Below are positions 6,785 to 15,456 of a DNA stretch of 64,000 nt, piece after piece; position 1 is the stretch's first letter, and each line of letters opens with the position of its first letter. Origin of the DNA: Sphingobacteriaceae bacterium (lineage in GTDB: Bacteria; Bacteroidota; Bacteroidia; B-17B0; Aurantibacillaceae); NCBI GenBank assembly GCA_002319075.1, contig NVQB01000001.1:5084001-5148000 (forward strand), given 5' to 3'. The notes beneath the pieces were generated by a model that was given only the letters and a program-made list of their open reading frames with translations, was not told where the DNA came from and made no database searches. The position numbers and the translations under genes were made by a program.

Positions 6785-8674
6785 TTAATTGTGCTTAACA
6801 AGGAGTTTTTTGATCTCGAAGGTTTTATTAACAGACGAGCTAATTTGTAAATAATAAATACCTTCTTTTAAATTTTCGGTCGTCAATTTAATGGAGCTTT
6901 CTGAAGGGAGAATAAGAGATTCAATAGCAATCTCCTGGCCAAGTGCATTTTTTAATGAAAGCTGAGAGGCATTTATTACACTTTCTAATATCAAGGTTTC
7001 ATCTGATGGATTTGGATAAATCTTAATTTCAGGAGTTTTGACTAAATAATTGATTACAGCTAAGGGCGAGTAAGATTTTACATTATCCAAATCTACCTGC
7101 TCTAAGCGGTAATAAGAGATTCCTTCAATGGGTTTTTTATCTATTTCCACGTAAGATAGTGTGGTATTGGAATTTCCCTTCCCTTTTATTTCTTTAAGCG
7201 TCTGCCAGTTTACACCATCCGCTGATCTTTGCAAATTAAAATGATCGTTGCCTCTCTCTGATGCAGTCTCCCAGTTTATGCAGACTTCGTTCTCACACGT
7301 AAAAGCTTTAAAATTTAATAGTTCCACGGGCAATGGTGTTGCAGAATTATTAGAGCCTATAGTCATATATCTTGTCGAGCCTGACGGAATCATGACTGTT
7401 GAAATGCCCTGCACTGTTATGAGAGAGGTAGCATACGAAAACGTTAATCCGTCGGCTGTGGAATATGCTGTTGCGTCAGAAAAGTCTCCATCAGTATCAA
7501 CCAACAATCTTAAATCGCTGGTTGCAACAGACCCCGGAATACCAATGGCATTTAATTTCATACTAAAATTAAAAGTGGAAGTAAGTCCTGTATTGGTAAC
7601 TTTCCATTCTCTCTGGATACGCGAATAAATACCGCCAGGTTTTTCCGTTTGCACACCGGATAGTCGGCCGTTGTTTGCACCTATCACAACAAATTGATTA
7701 TTAGCGAGAGTGCCGGTGTTTGCGCTATTGGCTGCGCTTAGTGCAGAGATAAATATGCGGGTGCTATCATTGTAGTTTTTCGACTGTTTTTGATATAAAA
7801 GACTATTGTCATCGCGCCCTATTCCTATAACGTTTGCTGTATACCCGCCGGCGGGCGAGAAAATTACGGTGCCTCCGGAGTTTATATAATTGGCATTTAA
7901 AGTAATTCCATATTTAAGCCCGAGGTAAGAATTTATTTTTGACGCGTTGGTAACACTTTGTCCGCTATTGTAAACGATTATTTCAGCTATATCTCCGTAA
8001 AAACAGTACTGTGTTCCCGAACCATAGCCTGTACCGATATAAGAATTTCCATTGTCGCCCACAGATCCCGGTGTATAAGCATCGGTGCCTTGTGAACTCG
8101 CATCCTGAAAATACTGCACGCTATTTGTGGTGGTTCCATTCCAAATACCTGACATTAAACTTGGAACAGAAAGCGTTGTGGCTTTTGACACCACGTTTGT
8201 GCTATAGTCTCTTACCCAAAAACCAAAAGAAGTGTTCCCGGAATTTGAAGCTGTTAAGCCGTAACCTCCGCCGGTCCAGGCTGGACCATTAGCCTGACCT
8301 AAAATTATACTTCCCCAGGTATCGTTTCCGGTTCCGGTTTGCATTGCTACTGCAAAGGCAGACAAGCCCGTTACAGTAGAGGTAGTAAGATCTGGGATAT
8401 TTAAAAAATTATCAAGCCCGTCAAATGTAATGGTGGGATTGTAATTAAATCCTGCAGAATTAATAGAAGGTCGCAAAGAGCCATTCGTTTGAGTTCCATG
8501 AAACAAATTTCCGCTCTGGTCATCCCAGGTACTTACATTGCTTACACCCGAGAGAGTGACGCCCCTGGAAGCATCGTACCAACCGCGTAAATTTGTTGAT
8601 ATTCCACCAGGATATTGCGCTGCACAAGCAAAGCACAATAACTGGGACAAATAGAATGATAGGAGCGTTTTCAT
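6785..8674 (-). CDS. T9SS type A cargo with LamG-like and DUF8202-like domains
   Basis: About 629 residues from ATG 8674, which gives a clean signal peptide (MKTLLSFYLSQLLCFACAAQ); the in-frame ATG at 8707 precedes it by 11 residues. Residues about 22-255 form a LamG/concanavalin-like domain (LRGWYDASRGVTLSG, TITFDGLDNFLNIPD, GDIAEIIVYNSGQS), then a segment with GYTANVIGIGRDDNSLLYQK typical of DUF8202, a fibronectin-like part (CINWETASERGNDHFNLQRS), and a C-terminal sorting domain (IYPNPSDETLILE, LKEGIYYLQI). It should cross the outer membrane by T9SS and be surface-bound or released. Binding target unknown. Confidence 0.85.
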   Translation of the reverse strand: MKTLLSFYLSQLLCFACAAQYPGGISTNLRGWYDASRGVTLSGVSNVSTWDDQSGNLFHGTQTNGSLRPSINSAGFNYNPTITFDGLDNFLNIPDLTTSTVTGLSAFAVAMQTGTGNDTWGSIILGQANGPAWTGGGYGLTASNSGNTSFGFWVRDYSTNVVSKATTLSVPSLMSGIWNGTTTNSVQYFQDASSQGTDAYTPGSVGDNGNSYIGTGYGSGTQYCFYGDIAEIIVYNSGQSVTNASKINSYLGLKYGITLNANYINSGGTVIFSPAGGYTANVIGIGRDDNSLLYQKQSKNYNDSTRIFISALSAANSANTGTLANNQFVVIGANNGRLSGVQTEKPGGIYSRIQREWKVTNTGLTSTFNFSMKLNAIGIPGSVATSDLRLLVDTDGDFSDATAYSTADGLTFSYATSLITVQGISTVMIPSGSTRYMTIGSNNSATPLPVELLNFKAFTCENEVCINWETASERGNDHFNLQRSADGVNWQTLKEIKGKGNSNTTLSYVEIDKKPIEGISYYRLEQVDLDNVKSYSPLAVINYLVKTPEIKIYPNPSDETLILESVINASQLSLKNALGQEIAIESLILPSESSIKLTTENLKEGIYYLQISSSVNKTFEIKKLLVKHN

Positions 8675-8718
8675 CTGATTAATGACTGTCAAAATTAGTA
8701 ACAACAATCAAAAATAGT

Positions 8719-8926
8719 TTAAGAGAAAACTTTAAAAGAACTAAGTGTTTTATTGACTACTGTTTTGAATAGCCTGGAAACTGTTTCGGGTAATTTACCG
8801 CCACTTAAAGTGAAACCTGAATTAGCATCAGACGAATTTCTGAAGTTTGTTGTAATGGCATAGCGGGTGTTTGCGCTTTATAAATAATGTCGCAATAAAT
8901 AACACAGAAAATAAAAACTGTCTCAT
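8719..8926 (-). pseudogene. Small secreted protein gene broken by one frameshift
   Basis: On the minus strand ATG 8926 opens MRQFLFSVLFIATLFI, a signal-peptide-like start, but the frame soon closes. Removing one A from the AAA run near 8877-8879 joins it to SANTRYAITTNFRNSSDANS followed by GFTLSGGKLPETVSRLF and a TAA at 8721-8719, giving a coherent protein of about 68 residues. This stretch otherwise has no gene. It could be a recent pseudogene, a sequencing error in a homopolymer, or a slippery site. I do not recognise the product. The T9SS gene begins 45 bases downstream on the same strand. Confidence 0.4.
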
Positions 8927-9020
8927 TTACGCACTATCAATTTATTCAATTTAATTAAATTATTGCAGTGATAGTACTACGCTGAGAGCACAATTTAACC
9001 GGTTTCGCCTCTGTTATCTT

Positions 9021-10496
9021 TTATTCTGCCTTGTTTAAATTACTTCTGCTTTTGCTGTAAAGGAAGTAAACAAGAATACCAAAAGCGCCCCATATTATAA
9101 AGAATACCCAGGTAGCAGGACGAACCTGAGTCATTAAAAACAGGTTAAATAAAACACCTAAAGTTCCAACTACATATACAGCAGGCGTTCTGTAAGGCCT
9201 TTCCAATTCTGGTTTCTTATAGCGCAAAATCATAACAGCCACGCAAACCATAGCAAATGCCAGTAAAGTACCCATGCTGCACATCTCAGAAATCTTATCG
9301 ATTGGCGTAACCGAAGCAACTATAGAAATTACTGCGCCTACAAGAACAGTACTTTTGTAAGGTGTTTTGAATTTAGGATGTAAGGTGGCAAATAAACTTC
9401 TTGGCAAAAGTCCGTCTTTAGCCATCCCTAAAAATATTCGGGTCTGACCGAGCATCATCACAAGCATTACTGAAGTTAATCCGGCAGTAGCAGCAATAGT
9501 AATAATAAACACTGCCCAATTAATTCCAATACCTGAAAAGGCCGAAGCAACTGGAGCAGCTTTATCTAACTGATCATATCTAACCATGCCTGTTAAAACC
9601 AGCGATACGAGTATATAAAGTACAGTACAAATAATCAATGACGCGATAATGGCAAAAGGAACGTCTTTTTTCGGATTGATGGCTTCCCCTGCTTGCGTTG
9701 AAACAGCGTCAAACCCGATATAAGCAAAAAACACAATGGTAGCGGCAGTTAAAACGCCTCCAAATCCAAATTTAAAGCTGCCGGTGGGATTTCCCAGACT
9801 ATCTAAAACAGCAACTTTATCAGGAATGAAAGGTGTCCAATTGGCAGTGTTCACATAAAAAGCACCTACTACAATTACAAATAATACAACTGCTATCTTA
9901 ACTATAACTATAACATTATTAGTATTCGCGGCCTCCTTAATACCTTTCACAAGAATATAAGTTACAACCCAGGTGATTAAGAATGCGGGAAGATTGAACG
10001 CCCATGTGGGAGCTTCGAGTCCTAATGTTGCGCATTTATCGGTTGCTGTAGCCAAATCGTTACACCATTGAATAGGAACTTCTATATTAAAAAGGTGAAG
10101 CAACTTTACAAAATAACCACTCCAGGCCACTGCAACAGTTGTTGCGCCCATCATGTATTCTAATACCAAATTCCAGCCAATAAACCAGGCGAACAATTCT
10201 CCCACGGTTCCATAAGCATAAGCATAGGCTGAACCTTCTACCGGAAGCACTGAAGCAAATTCGGCATAGCACAAAGATGCGAACATACAGCCTATCCCGG
10301 CAATAACAAAAGCAAGGGCTAACGCGGGACCGGCGTAATCATGAGCTGCGATTCCCGTCAATGTAAAAATTCCACCGCCAATAATGGCTCCTATTCCTAA
10401 GGAGGTAAGCCCCCATCTTGTTAAAACACGTTTTAGATCACTTTTTTTCATATCGGCCTCAAACGCCGATACCGGTTTTACTCTCCAAACTGACAT
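9021..10496 (-). CDS. APC-superfamily amino-acid permease (cationic amino acid transporter type)
   Basis: A 491-residue inner-membrane transporter with 12-14 hydrophobic helices. The first helix has the APC signature GIGAIIGGGIFTLTG, followed by GPALALAFVIAGIGCMFASLCYAEFASVLPVEGSAYAYAY, which is diagnostic of the CAT/YfnA branch, and FFAYIGFDAVSTQAGEAINPKKDVPFAI in helix 6-7. Substrate is likely an amino acid, but which one is not readable. It stands alone, without an obvious operon partner, and reads away from the metal locus at 10.7 kb. Confidence 0.9.
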   Translation of the reverse strand: MSVWRVKPVSAFEADMKKSDLKRVLTRWGLTSLGIGAIIGGGIFTLTGIAAHDYAGPALALAFVIAGIGCMFASLCYAEFASVLPVEGSAYAYAYGTVGELFAWFIGWNLVLEYMMGATTVAVAWSGYFVKLLHLFNIEVPIQWCNDLATATDKCATLGLEAPTWAFNLPAFLITWVVTYILVKGIKEAANTNNVIVIVKIAVVLFVIVVGAFYVNTANWTPFIPDKVAVLDSLGNPTGSFKFGFGGVLTAATIVFFAYIGFDAVSTQAGEAINPKKDVPFAIIASLIICTVLYILVSLVLTGMVRYDQLDKAAPVASAFSGIGINWAVFIITIAATAGLTSVMLVMMLGQTRIFLGMAKDGLLPRSLFATLHPKFKTPYKSTVLVGAVISIVASVTPIDKISEMCSMGTLLAFAMVCVAVMILRYKKPELERPYRTPAVYVVGTLGVLFNLFLMTQVRPATWVFFIIWGAFGILVYFLYSKSRSNLNKAE

Positions 10497-10680
10497 ATAT
10501 CTAGGATTGTTTTATTGTATGTCCAAATTAACTAATTTAAGTCCAAATAACCAAAACTACAAAGCAAATCACCCCTTTGGTTTTAAGTAAAAATCCATTT
10601 CGGGAAACCTGGTTATTTGGTTTTGTACCTTTTAACAGAAGCCTTAACTTTTCTAAATTAAAATTGCCGATATTTGTGCC

Positions 10681-11085
10681 ATCAATTTATTTAAAAAATA
10701 TTTATTCGCCCTTATCGTTAGTTCTTACGTAATTACGGCGATCGGCATACCTGTTTACTATCACTATTGCGGTGGCGAGCTGGAAGAGATTAACTATGTT
10801 TTAAAAGGTAATAGCTGCTGCGGGGCTGACGAAGATGAATCAGAAACTGCTAACGATTGCTGCAAGGACGAAAATCTTATTTTAAAAAGTGATCTCGATT
10901 TTACGCTTAAAAGCTTCCACGATTATAGCGTGGTAAAAACTTTTAGCGAGGTGTTTTTTATTTCACTTCCTTTTTCAGTTTCTTTACCTGAACCTGCTTC
11001 TTTTTTTGAAAATAATTTTACTGAATCTCCTCCTCCCAAACTGGTGCAGGATTTTATTGTTTCGACTTCTGTTCTCAGAGTCTAG
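10681..11085 (+). CDS. HYC/CC/PP-type small membrane-anchored protein, no ATG start
   Basis: An uninterrupted frame of 134 codons ending at TAG 11083-11085. It reads INLFKKYLFALIVSSYVITA, then IGIPVYYHYCGGELEEINYV, LKGNSCCGADEDE, NDCCKDENLILKSD and near the end SPPPKLVQDF. The combination of HYC, two CC motifs and a PPPK motif matches the HYC_CC_PP proteins that Bacteroidota encode beside metal-handling genes. A stop lies at 10654-10656 and no ATG, GTG or TTG occurs before the conserved part, so translation would have to begin at ATC 10681 (or ATT 10657/10663/10672). It precedes an HMA protein and a TonB receptor. Metal (copper-type) handling is inferred. Confidence 0.65.
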   Translation: MNLFKKYLFALIVSSYVITAIGIPVYYHYCGGELEEINYVLKGNSCCGADEDESETANDCCKDENLILKSDLDFTLKSFHDYSVVKTFSEVFFISLPFSVSLPEPASFFENNFTESPPPKLVQDFIVSTSVLRV

Positions 11086-11162
11086 AATGTGTTTGTGCCA
11101 AAATCTATTATTTTCAGTTATCTGAAAAACAAACAATTTTCTAAACAATTAAAAACAAGATC

Positions 11163-11510
11163 ATGAAAACAATCATTTTAGTAATTATTTCCCTAGTTAT
11201 ATCACTTTCAGGCTTTGCACAAGACGCTACTTTAAAGACATCAACACTTAATGTAAAAGGCAATTGCGAAGAATGCAAAAAACGTATAGAAAATGCTGCC
11301 GACATAAAAGGCGTTAAAGTTTCGAATTGGGACGAAAATAAACAAACCCTTACAGTGACTTACAAATCAGATAAAGTTACACTTGAGCAAATTGAAAAAG
11401 CTATTGCTGCCAGTGGTCACGATGTTGCAGATTTAAAAGGCAACGAGGCTAATTACAAAAAACTTCCCGAGTGCTGTAAATACCGTGACAAAGCGTGTGA
11501 GAAAAAATAA
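11163..11510 (+). CDS. Secreted heavy-metal-associated (HMA) domain protein
   Basis: A 115-residue protein with a signal peptide (MKTIILVIISLVISLSGFAQ) and one ferredoxin-like HMA domain, residues about 25-92. The metal-binding pair is Cys35 and Cys38 in GNCEECKKRIE, a variant of GMxCxxC. A C-terminal tail ECCKYRDKACEKK adds three more Cys. Being periplasmic, it probably passes a soft metal ion such as copper to the receptor or exporter, in contrast to cytoplasmic CopZ. It ends 2 bases before the TonB receptor start, so the two are cotranscribed. Confidence 0.9.
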   Translation: MKTIILVIISLVISLSGFAQDATLKTSTLNVKGNCEECKKRIENAADIKGVKVSNWDENKQTLTVTYKSDKVTLEQIEKAIAASGHDVADLKGNEANYKKLPECCKYRDKACEKK

Positions 11511-11512
11511 TC

Positions 11513-13756
11513 ATGCGAAACATACGGTATTTAATTGCTTTTGCTGCCATATTATGTTATGCCGGCATTAAAGCTCAGGTGCAGGGAAAAATTGTAGAAA
11601 TCTCTAAAAAGTCAGATACCACGGTAGTTCCGGGTGTTGTAGTGGTTTGGGAAGGTTCAGCCATTGCCGCCACTACAGATGAAAATGGCAATTTTTCCCT
11701 TCCTGTTTTTTCAGAAACAAACAGACTAAAAATTGGGGCTGTTGGTTATGAGGATAAACTGGTCGTGGTAAAAGACACCAGTAAATTTCTTTTACTTGTT
11801 CTTAAAAGTGGTGTTGATCTGAATGAGGTGGAGATAACTTATTTCACCAGTGGTACAGAAATTTCCTATTTAAATCCTATAAAAATGGAAGTTATGAACG
11901 AGCGTTCTTTAATGAAGGCAGCCTGTTGTAATCTTTCTGAAAGTTTTGAAACGAATCCAAGCATTGACGTAAACTTTGCGGATGCTGTAAGCGGAACAAA
12001 ACAGATCCAGATGTTGGGATTATCGGGCCAATATGCTCAAATAACCAAAGAGAACATGCCTTATTTACGGGGACTAGCAAATAACTACGGATTGACTTTT
12101 GTTCCCGGAACGTGGATACAATCTATCCAGCTTAGTAAAGGCGCAGGTTCTGTAGTAAACGGATATGAAAGCTTTACGGGACAAATTAACACTGAGCTTC
12201 AGAATCCTGAAGGGACCGATAAATTAAATTTCAATACTTACGTGAATGAAAATGCACGTAACGAGTACAATTTAAACTTGTCGCACCGCCTCAATCCCAA
12301 ATTATCTGTGGGACTTTTGAGCCATGTGAGTTATAATCCTTTGGTGCAAGATCTCAATAAAGATGGATTCGCCGATATTCCTACAGGAAGACAATACAAC
12401 TTTATGAATAAATATGCCTTTAATCATAAAGGATTTGAGGCGCAAATCGGCGCAGGATACCTAAAGGATGAACGCAAGGGTGGTCAGTATGCTAACCTAC
12501 TAACACATTATACCGATACAGTGCCCCTTTATAAAATTGGCATTGATAACGAAAAATGGGAGGTCTATAGTAAAACCGGTTATGTTTTTAAAAAACATCC
12601 CGGAACAAGTATGGGACTTCAATTGTCGTATCTCGATCATAAGCAGCATAATTTTTATGGTTTAAATGATTACAACGGACTTCAAAAAACTTTTTATGCC
12701 AACTATATTTTCCAGGGAATTTTAGGCACAACTGATAATACCTATAAAATTGGAGCAAGTTTTATGAATGACGAGGTGGGCGAATCTTTTAATTTGTTCA
12801 AATATAAACGTACCGAGCAAGTTGGCGGCGCATTTATCGAGTATGCCAAAAACTACAAAGAGAAGTTTAATTTGATTGCGGGTATTCGTGCAGATCAGCA
12901 TAATTACTATGGGTTATTTTTTACTCCGCGTTTGCATTTGCGTTATGCGTTTAAACCCAGCACAGTGCTGAGATTCAGTGGTGGAAGAGCCTTACGGACC
13001 GCGAATATTTTTACGGACAATTCTTACCTTATGGCTTCATCGCGTCAATGGATAGTCGAAAGTTCAGACCTGAGTTTACCTTATGGTTTAAAGCCCGAAA
13101 CAGGTTGGAATTACGGATTAAACTTTACGCAAAAATTTAAGATCAATTACCGTGATGCATATATTACATTGGATGTATATCGGACGGATTTTACAAACCA
13201 GGTGATTACTGACATTGATGCCAATACACAGGAAGTTCACATTTACAATTTAAAAGGCCCCTCCTACTCCAACACCTTCCAATTTGAATTTAATATGGAA
13301 CCACGCAAGCGTTTGTTCATTAAAACCGCTTACCGTTACGTGGATACGAAAGTTCAATACAAACAAGGTTTGCTTCAGAAAGCAATGGTATCAAAGCACC
13401 GGGCTTTCATAAATTTTGGTTACGAAACTAAAGATTCGCATTGGTTGTTTGATTTTACAACTCAGTATAATGGAGCTAAACGTTTGCCATTAACGCAAAC
13501 AAATCCTTCAGAATACCAGAGAGAAACTTTTTCACCAGGATTTTTTAATTTGTTAGGCCAGATAACTTATGTTACAAAAATTAAAAAAGCTGATTTTAAT
13601 GTTTATCTCGGTGTTGAAAATCTTTTAAATTACAAACAAGCCAATCCCATAGTTGCGAGCGACGCACCTTACAGCAAGTATTTTGATGCAAGTATGGTTT
13701 GGGGTCCTATTTATGGCAGGATGCTTTACGCGGGGCTAAGACTAAAAATTAAATAA
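11513..13756 (+). CDS. TonB-dependent receptor of the metal locus
   Basis: A 747-residue outer-membrane receptor. Signal peptide at 1-21, a carboxypeptidase-like regulatory domain (about 22-95; TDENGNFSLPVF), a plug domain (CCNLSESFETNPSIDV, IQMLGLSGQYAQITKENMPY, GAGSVVNGYESFTGQINTEL) and a 22-strand barrel ending VWGPIYGRMLYAGLRLKIK. The plug motif KAACCNLSESFETNPSIDV is shared by receptors found next to HMA proteins in Bacteroidota. With the HYC/CC/PP and HMA proteins just upstream, metal or metal-chelate import is the best guess. Confidence 0.9.
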   Translation: MRNIRYLIAFAAILCYAGIKAQVQGKIVEISKKSDTTVVPGVVVVWEGSAIAATTDENGNFSLPVFSETNRLKIGAVGYEDKLVVVKDTSKFLLLVLKSGVDLNEVEITYFTSGTEISYLNPIKMEVMNERSLMKAACCNLSESFETNPSIDVNFADAVSGTKQIQMLGLSGQYAQITKENMPYLRGLANNYGLTFVPGTWIQSIQLSKGAGSVVNGYESFTGQINTELQNPEGTDKLNFNTYVNENARNEYNLNLSHRLNPKLSVGLLSHVSYNPLVQDLNKDGFADIPTGRQYNFMNKYAFNHKGFEAQIGAGYLKDERKGGQYANLLTHYTDTVPLYKIGIDNEKWEVYSKTGYVFKKHPGTSMGLQLSYLDHKQHNFYGLNDYNGLQKTFYANYIFQGILGTTDNTYKIGASFMNDEVGESFNLFKYKRTEQVGGAFIEYAKNYKEKFNLIAGIRADQHNYYGLFFTPRLHLRYAFKPSTVLRFSGGRALRTANIFTDNSYLMASSRQWIVESSDLSLPYGLKPETGWNYGLNFTQKFKINYRDAYITLDVYRTDFTNQVITDIDANTQEVHIYNLKGPSYSNTFQFEFNMEPRKRLFIKTAYRYVDTKVQYKQGLLQKAMVSKHRAFINFGYETKDSHWLFDFTTQYNGAKRLPLTQTNPSEYQRETFSPGFFNLLGQITYVTKIKKADFNVYLGVENLLNYKQANPIVASDAPYSKYFDASMVWGPIYGRMLYAGLRLKIK

Positions 13757-13810
13757 TTTTTAAATAAGTCTGAAGAGCATTTACGAATGATTTGATCACA
13801 TAGTATTAAT

Positions 13811-13850
13811 AAAAAAAGATCCCCGGTAAATTTACCGGGGATCTTTTTTT
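13811..13850. terminator. Perfect 40-bp palindromic bidirectional terminator
   Basis: AAAAAAAGATCCCCGGTAAA is followed at once by its exact reverse complement, centred between 13830 and 13831. The GATCCCCGG/CCGGGGATC stem with A-tract and T-tract ends works for both convergent neighbours. Confidence 0.9.
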
Positions 13851-13859
13851 TAGTTGTTG

Positions 13860-14354
13860 TTATTTCGTTTTCTTTTTTGTTTTGTCTGCAGGAATCGGCT
13901 TAGGTTCAGTTGGAGTGGTATAGTTTCCGTTCTTATCAAAATAATATGTTTGCCCATCTACAGTGCTATAATAACTCTTAATGCCTGTAGTATCTTGTTT
14001 GGCGTATACTTTGTAACGCGTTCTGCTTGGAAGATTTGTTGTGTGGTAATCTCCAATACTTCCGGGATAACTGTTTGCCTGAAGTTCTGATTCAGACCTT
14101 AAAGTTCGTCCATTTCTGTTATATACTACCATACCGGCAAGGTTAGTTGCAGGATCTGTATAATCGGCTCTCCAGTCGTCACCTTCACGCGACCATATAG
14201 GATTAAAAGCCGGGTAGTCTTTTTTAAATTGTTTAGCTATAACCTCCGGAGTTTCAGAAGACGAAGTTTCGTTCTGTCCTTTAGCGATGCCAAAGGTTTG
14301 TGATTGAACATTAAGAGCCGTAATAACGAATAAAAGAATGATGAGTTTTTTCAT
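13860..14354 (-). CDS. Secreted PepSY-like (BLIP-like) protein
   Basis: 164 residues from ATG 14354, which gives a signal peptide (MKKLIILLFVITALNVQSQ); an in-frame ATG at 14417 would bury it. The core VIAKQFKKDYPAFNPIWSRE followed by DDWRADYTDPATNLAGMVVYNRNGRTLRSE resembles the PepSY-like/beta-lactamase-inhibitor-like periplasmic domains of Bacteroidota. The C-terminus is Pro/Lys rich (PKPIPADKTKKKTK). Function unknown; it stands between a terminator and the M50 protease gene. Confidence 0.75.
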   Translation of the reverse strand: MKKLIILLFVITALNVQSQTFGIAKGQNETSSSETPEVIAKQFKKDYPAFNPIWSREGDDWRADYTDPATNLAGMVVYNRNGRTLRSESELQANSYPGSIGDYHTTNLPSRTRYKVYAKQDTTGIKSYYSTVDGQTYYFDKNGNYTTPTEPKPIPADKTKKKTK

Positions 14355-14484
14355 AATACATAGTTTTACTACTGAAATACACAATACTATGCCAGTAAAC
14401 AAAACCACTGAAAACACTATTTCAGAAGGTAGCCTTGTAGAAATAATTCAACGCTTTTAGAAATACCTTACAGGTTAACTGTTC

Positions 14485-15456
14485 TTAGAAAGATTTGCTA
14501 TTCAGTAAAACCAGAATAATGGGCCCTACGAACAGAAAAATATAAAATAGTAAAACCAGAATGCGTTTAAAAACATTCAGGTCCTGTTTTAAGTTGACCT
14601 GCAATACTGCTGTTATTTGCTGAACAATAACTGGCTCGATGGGTGAATATTCATAGTGTCCTGCTCTGATACTACTATATTTTTTTGGGAACGAAAAAAT
14701 AAGACAATCCCTTATTAACCAGTAATCTTTGTCGGGAAGATTTTCATAATCGGTGTAATAATTTATTCTTTCCTGTTTTAAATACTCTCTTATTTTTTGA
14801 TGTTTGCTTTCATTAAAGAGTTCAAGTCCGATCATAACAGGAATTACAACCAGAAGCAAACTTTTTGTAAAAATAAAAATACAGGTCAGGGCGATAATCG
14901 AAATAATACCAAACACCAGACGGATAATATAATTTTCTTTAAAAAATAAGGTCTCCACTAATCGTCCGCCATCTAAAGGATGAAAAGGTAAACAGTTTAA
15001 AAGGTTTATCGCCAGGAAACAAGATGCCAGCATTGTTAAAGTCTCGTTGTGCAAATCTTTGTTTAACCAAAAAATCACCGAACCAATTATAATCCCGCTA
15101 ACAGGTCCGCCCAGAATAATTAAAGTTAATTGCCATTGCGAGACTTTTTGCTTTTTTCCTGAAGTAAATGCACCTAGTAAAGGAACAATGAAAATTTTGA
15201 CATTACTGTAATTAAATAGTTTCATAAAGAGAAAATGGCCCATTTCATGAACTATTATTACAAGCAGAATGGCTGCGATGTACACGATGTTTTGATTGAA
15301 GATAAAATAAAACAGCAACGCGTATACGAAAAGACTTATCAGCGAACGCACTAAAGAATTTTGACTTTTCTCAGCAATTATCGGCTTTGGTGGAAAAATT
15401 CCCCGTGAAGGGTTTTCTTCTGATGAATTCTGAGCTGAGTTAAAGGGTTCGTCCAC
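14485..15456 (-). CDS. Site-2-protease-like (M50) membrane metalloprotease
   Basis: A 323-residue multi-pass membrane protein with the zinc motif HEMGH (His70, Glu71, His74) in a helix and NLLNCLPFHPLDGG (Asp162) as third ligand site, the two hallmarks of M50 intramembrane proteases. There is no PDZ domain. The C-terminal about 100 residues (ERINYYTDYENLPDKDYWLI) are soluble and end in one more membrane helix. The first 17 bases overlap the end of ctaA, so they form an operon. The substrate is unknown; homologues cleave anti-sigma factors or other membrane proteins. Confidence 0.85.
   Translation of the reverse strand: MDEPFNSAQNSSEENPSRGIFPPKPIIAEKSQNSLVRSLISLFVYALLFYFIFNQNIVYIAAILLVIIVHEMGHFLFMKLFNYSNVKIFIVPLLGAFTSGKKQKVSQWQLTLIILGGPVSGIIIGSVIFWLNKDLHNETLTMLASCFLAINLLNCLPFHPLDGGRLVETLFFKENYIIRLVFGIISIIALTCIFIFTKSLLLVVIPVMIGLELFNESKHQKIREYLKQERINYYTDYENLPDKDYWLIRDCLIFSFPKKYSSIRAGHYEYSPIEPVIVQQITAVLQVNLKQDLNVFKRILVLLFYIFLFVGPIILVLLNSKSF

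Noticed and set aside
13811-13850. Perfect 40-bp palindrome as a replication or integration site
   Set aside because: Position between convergent genes, GC-rich core and A/T tracts fit a bidirectional terminator.
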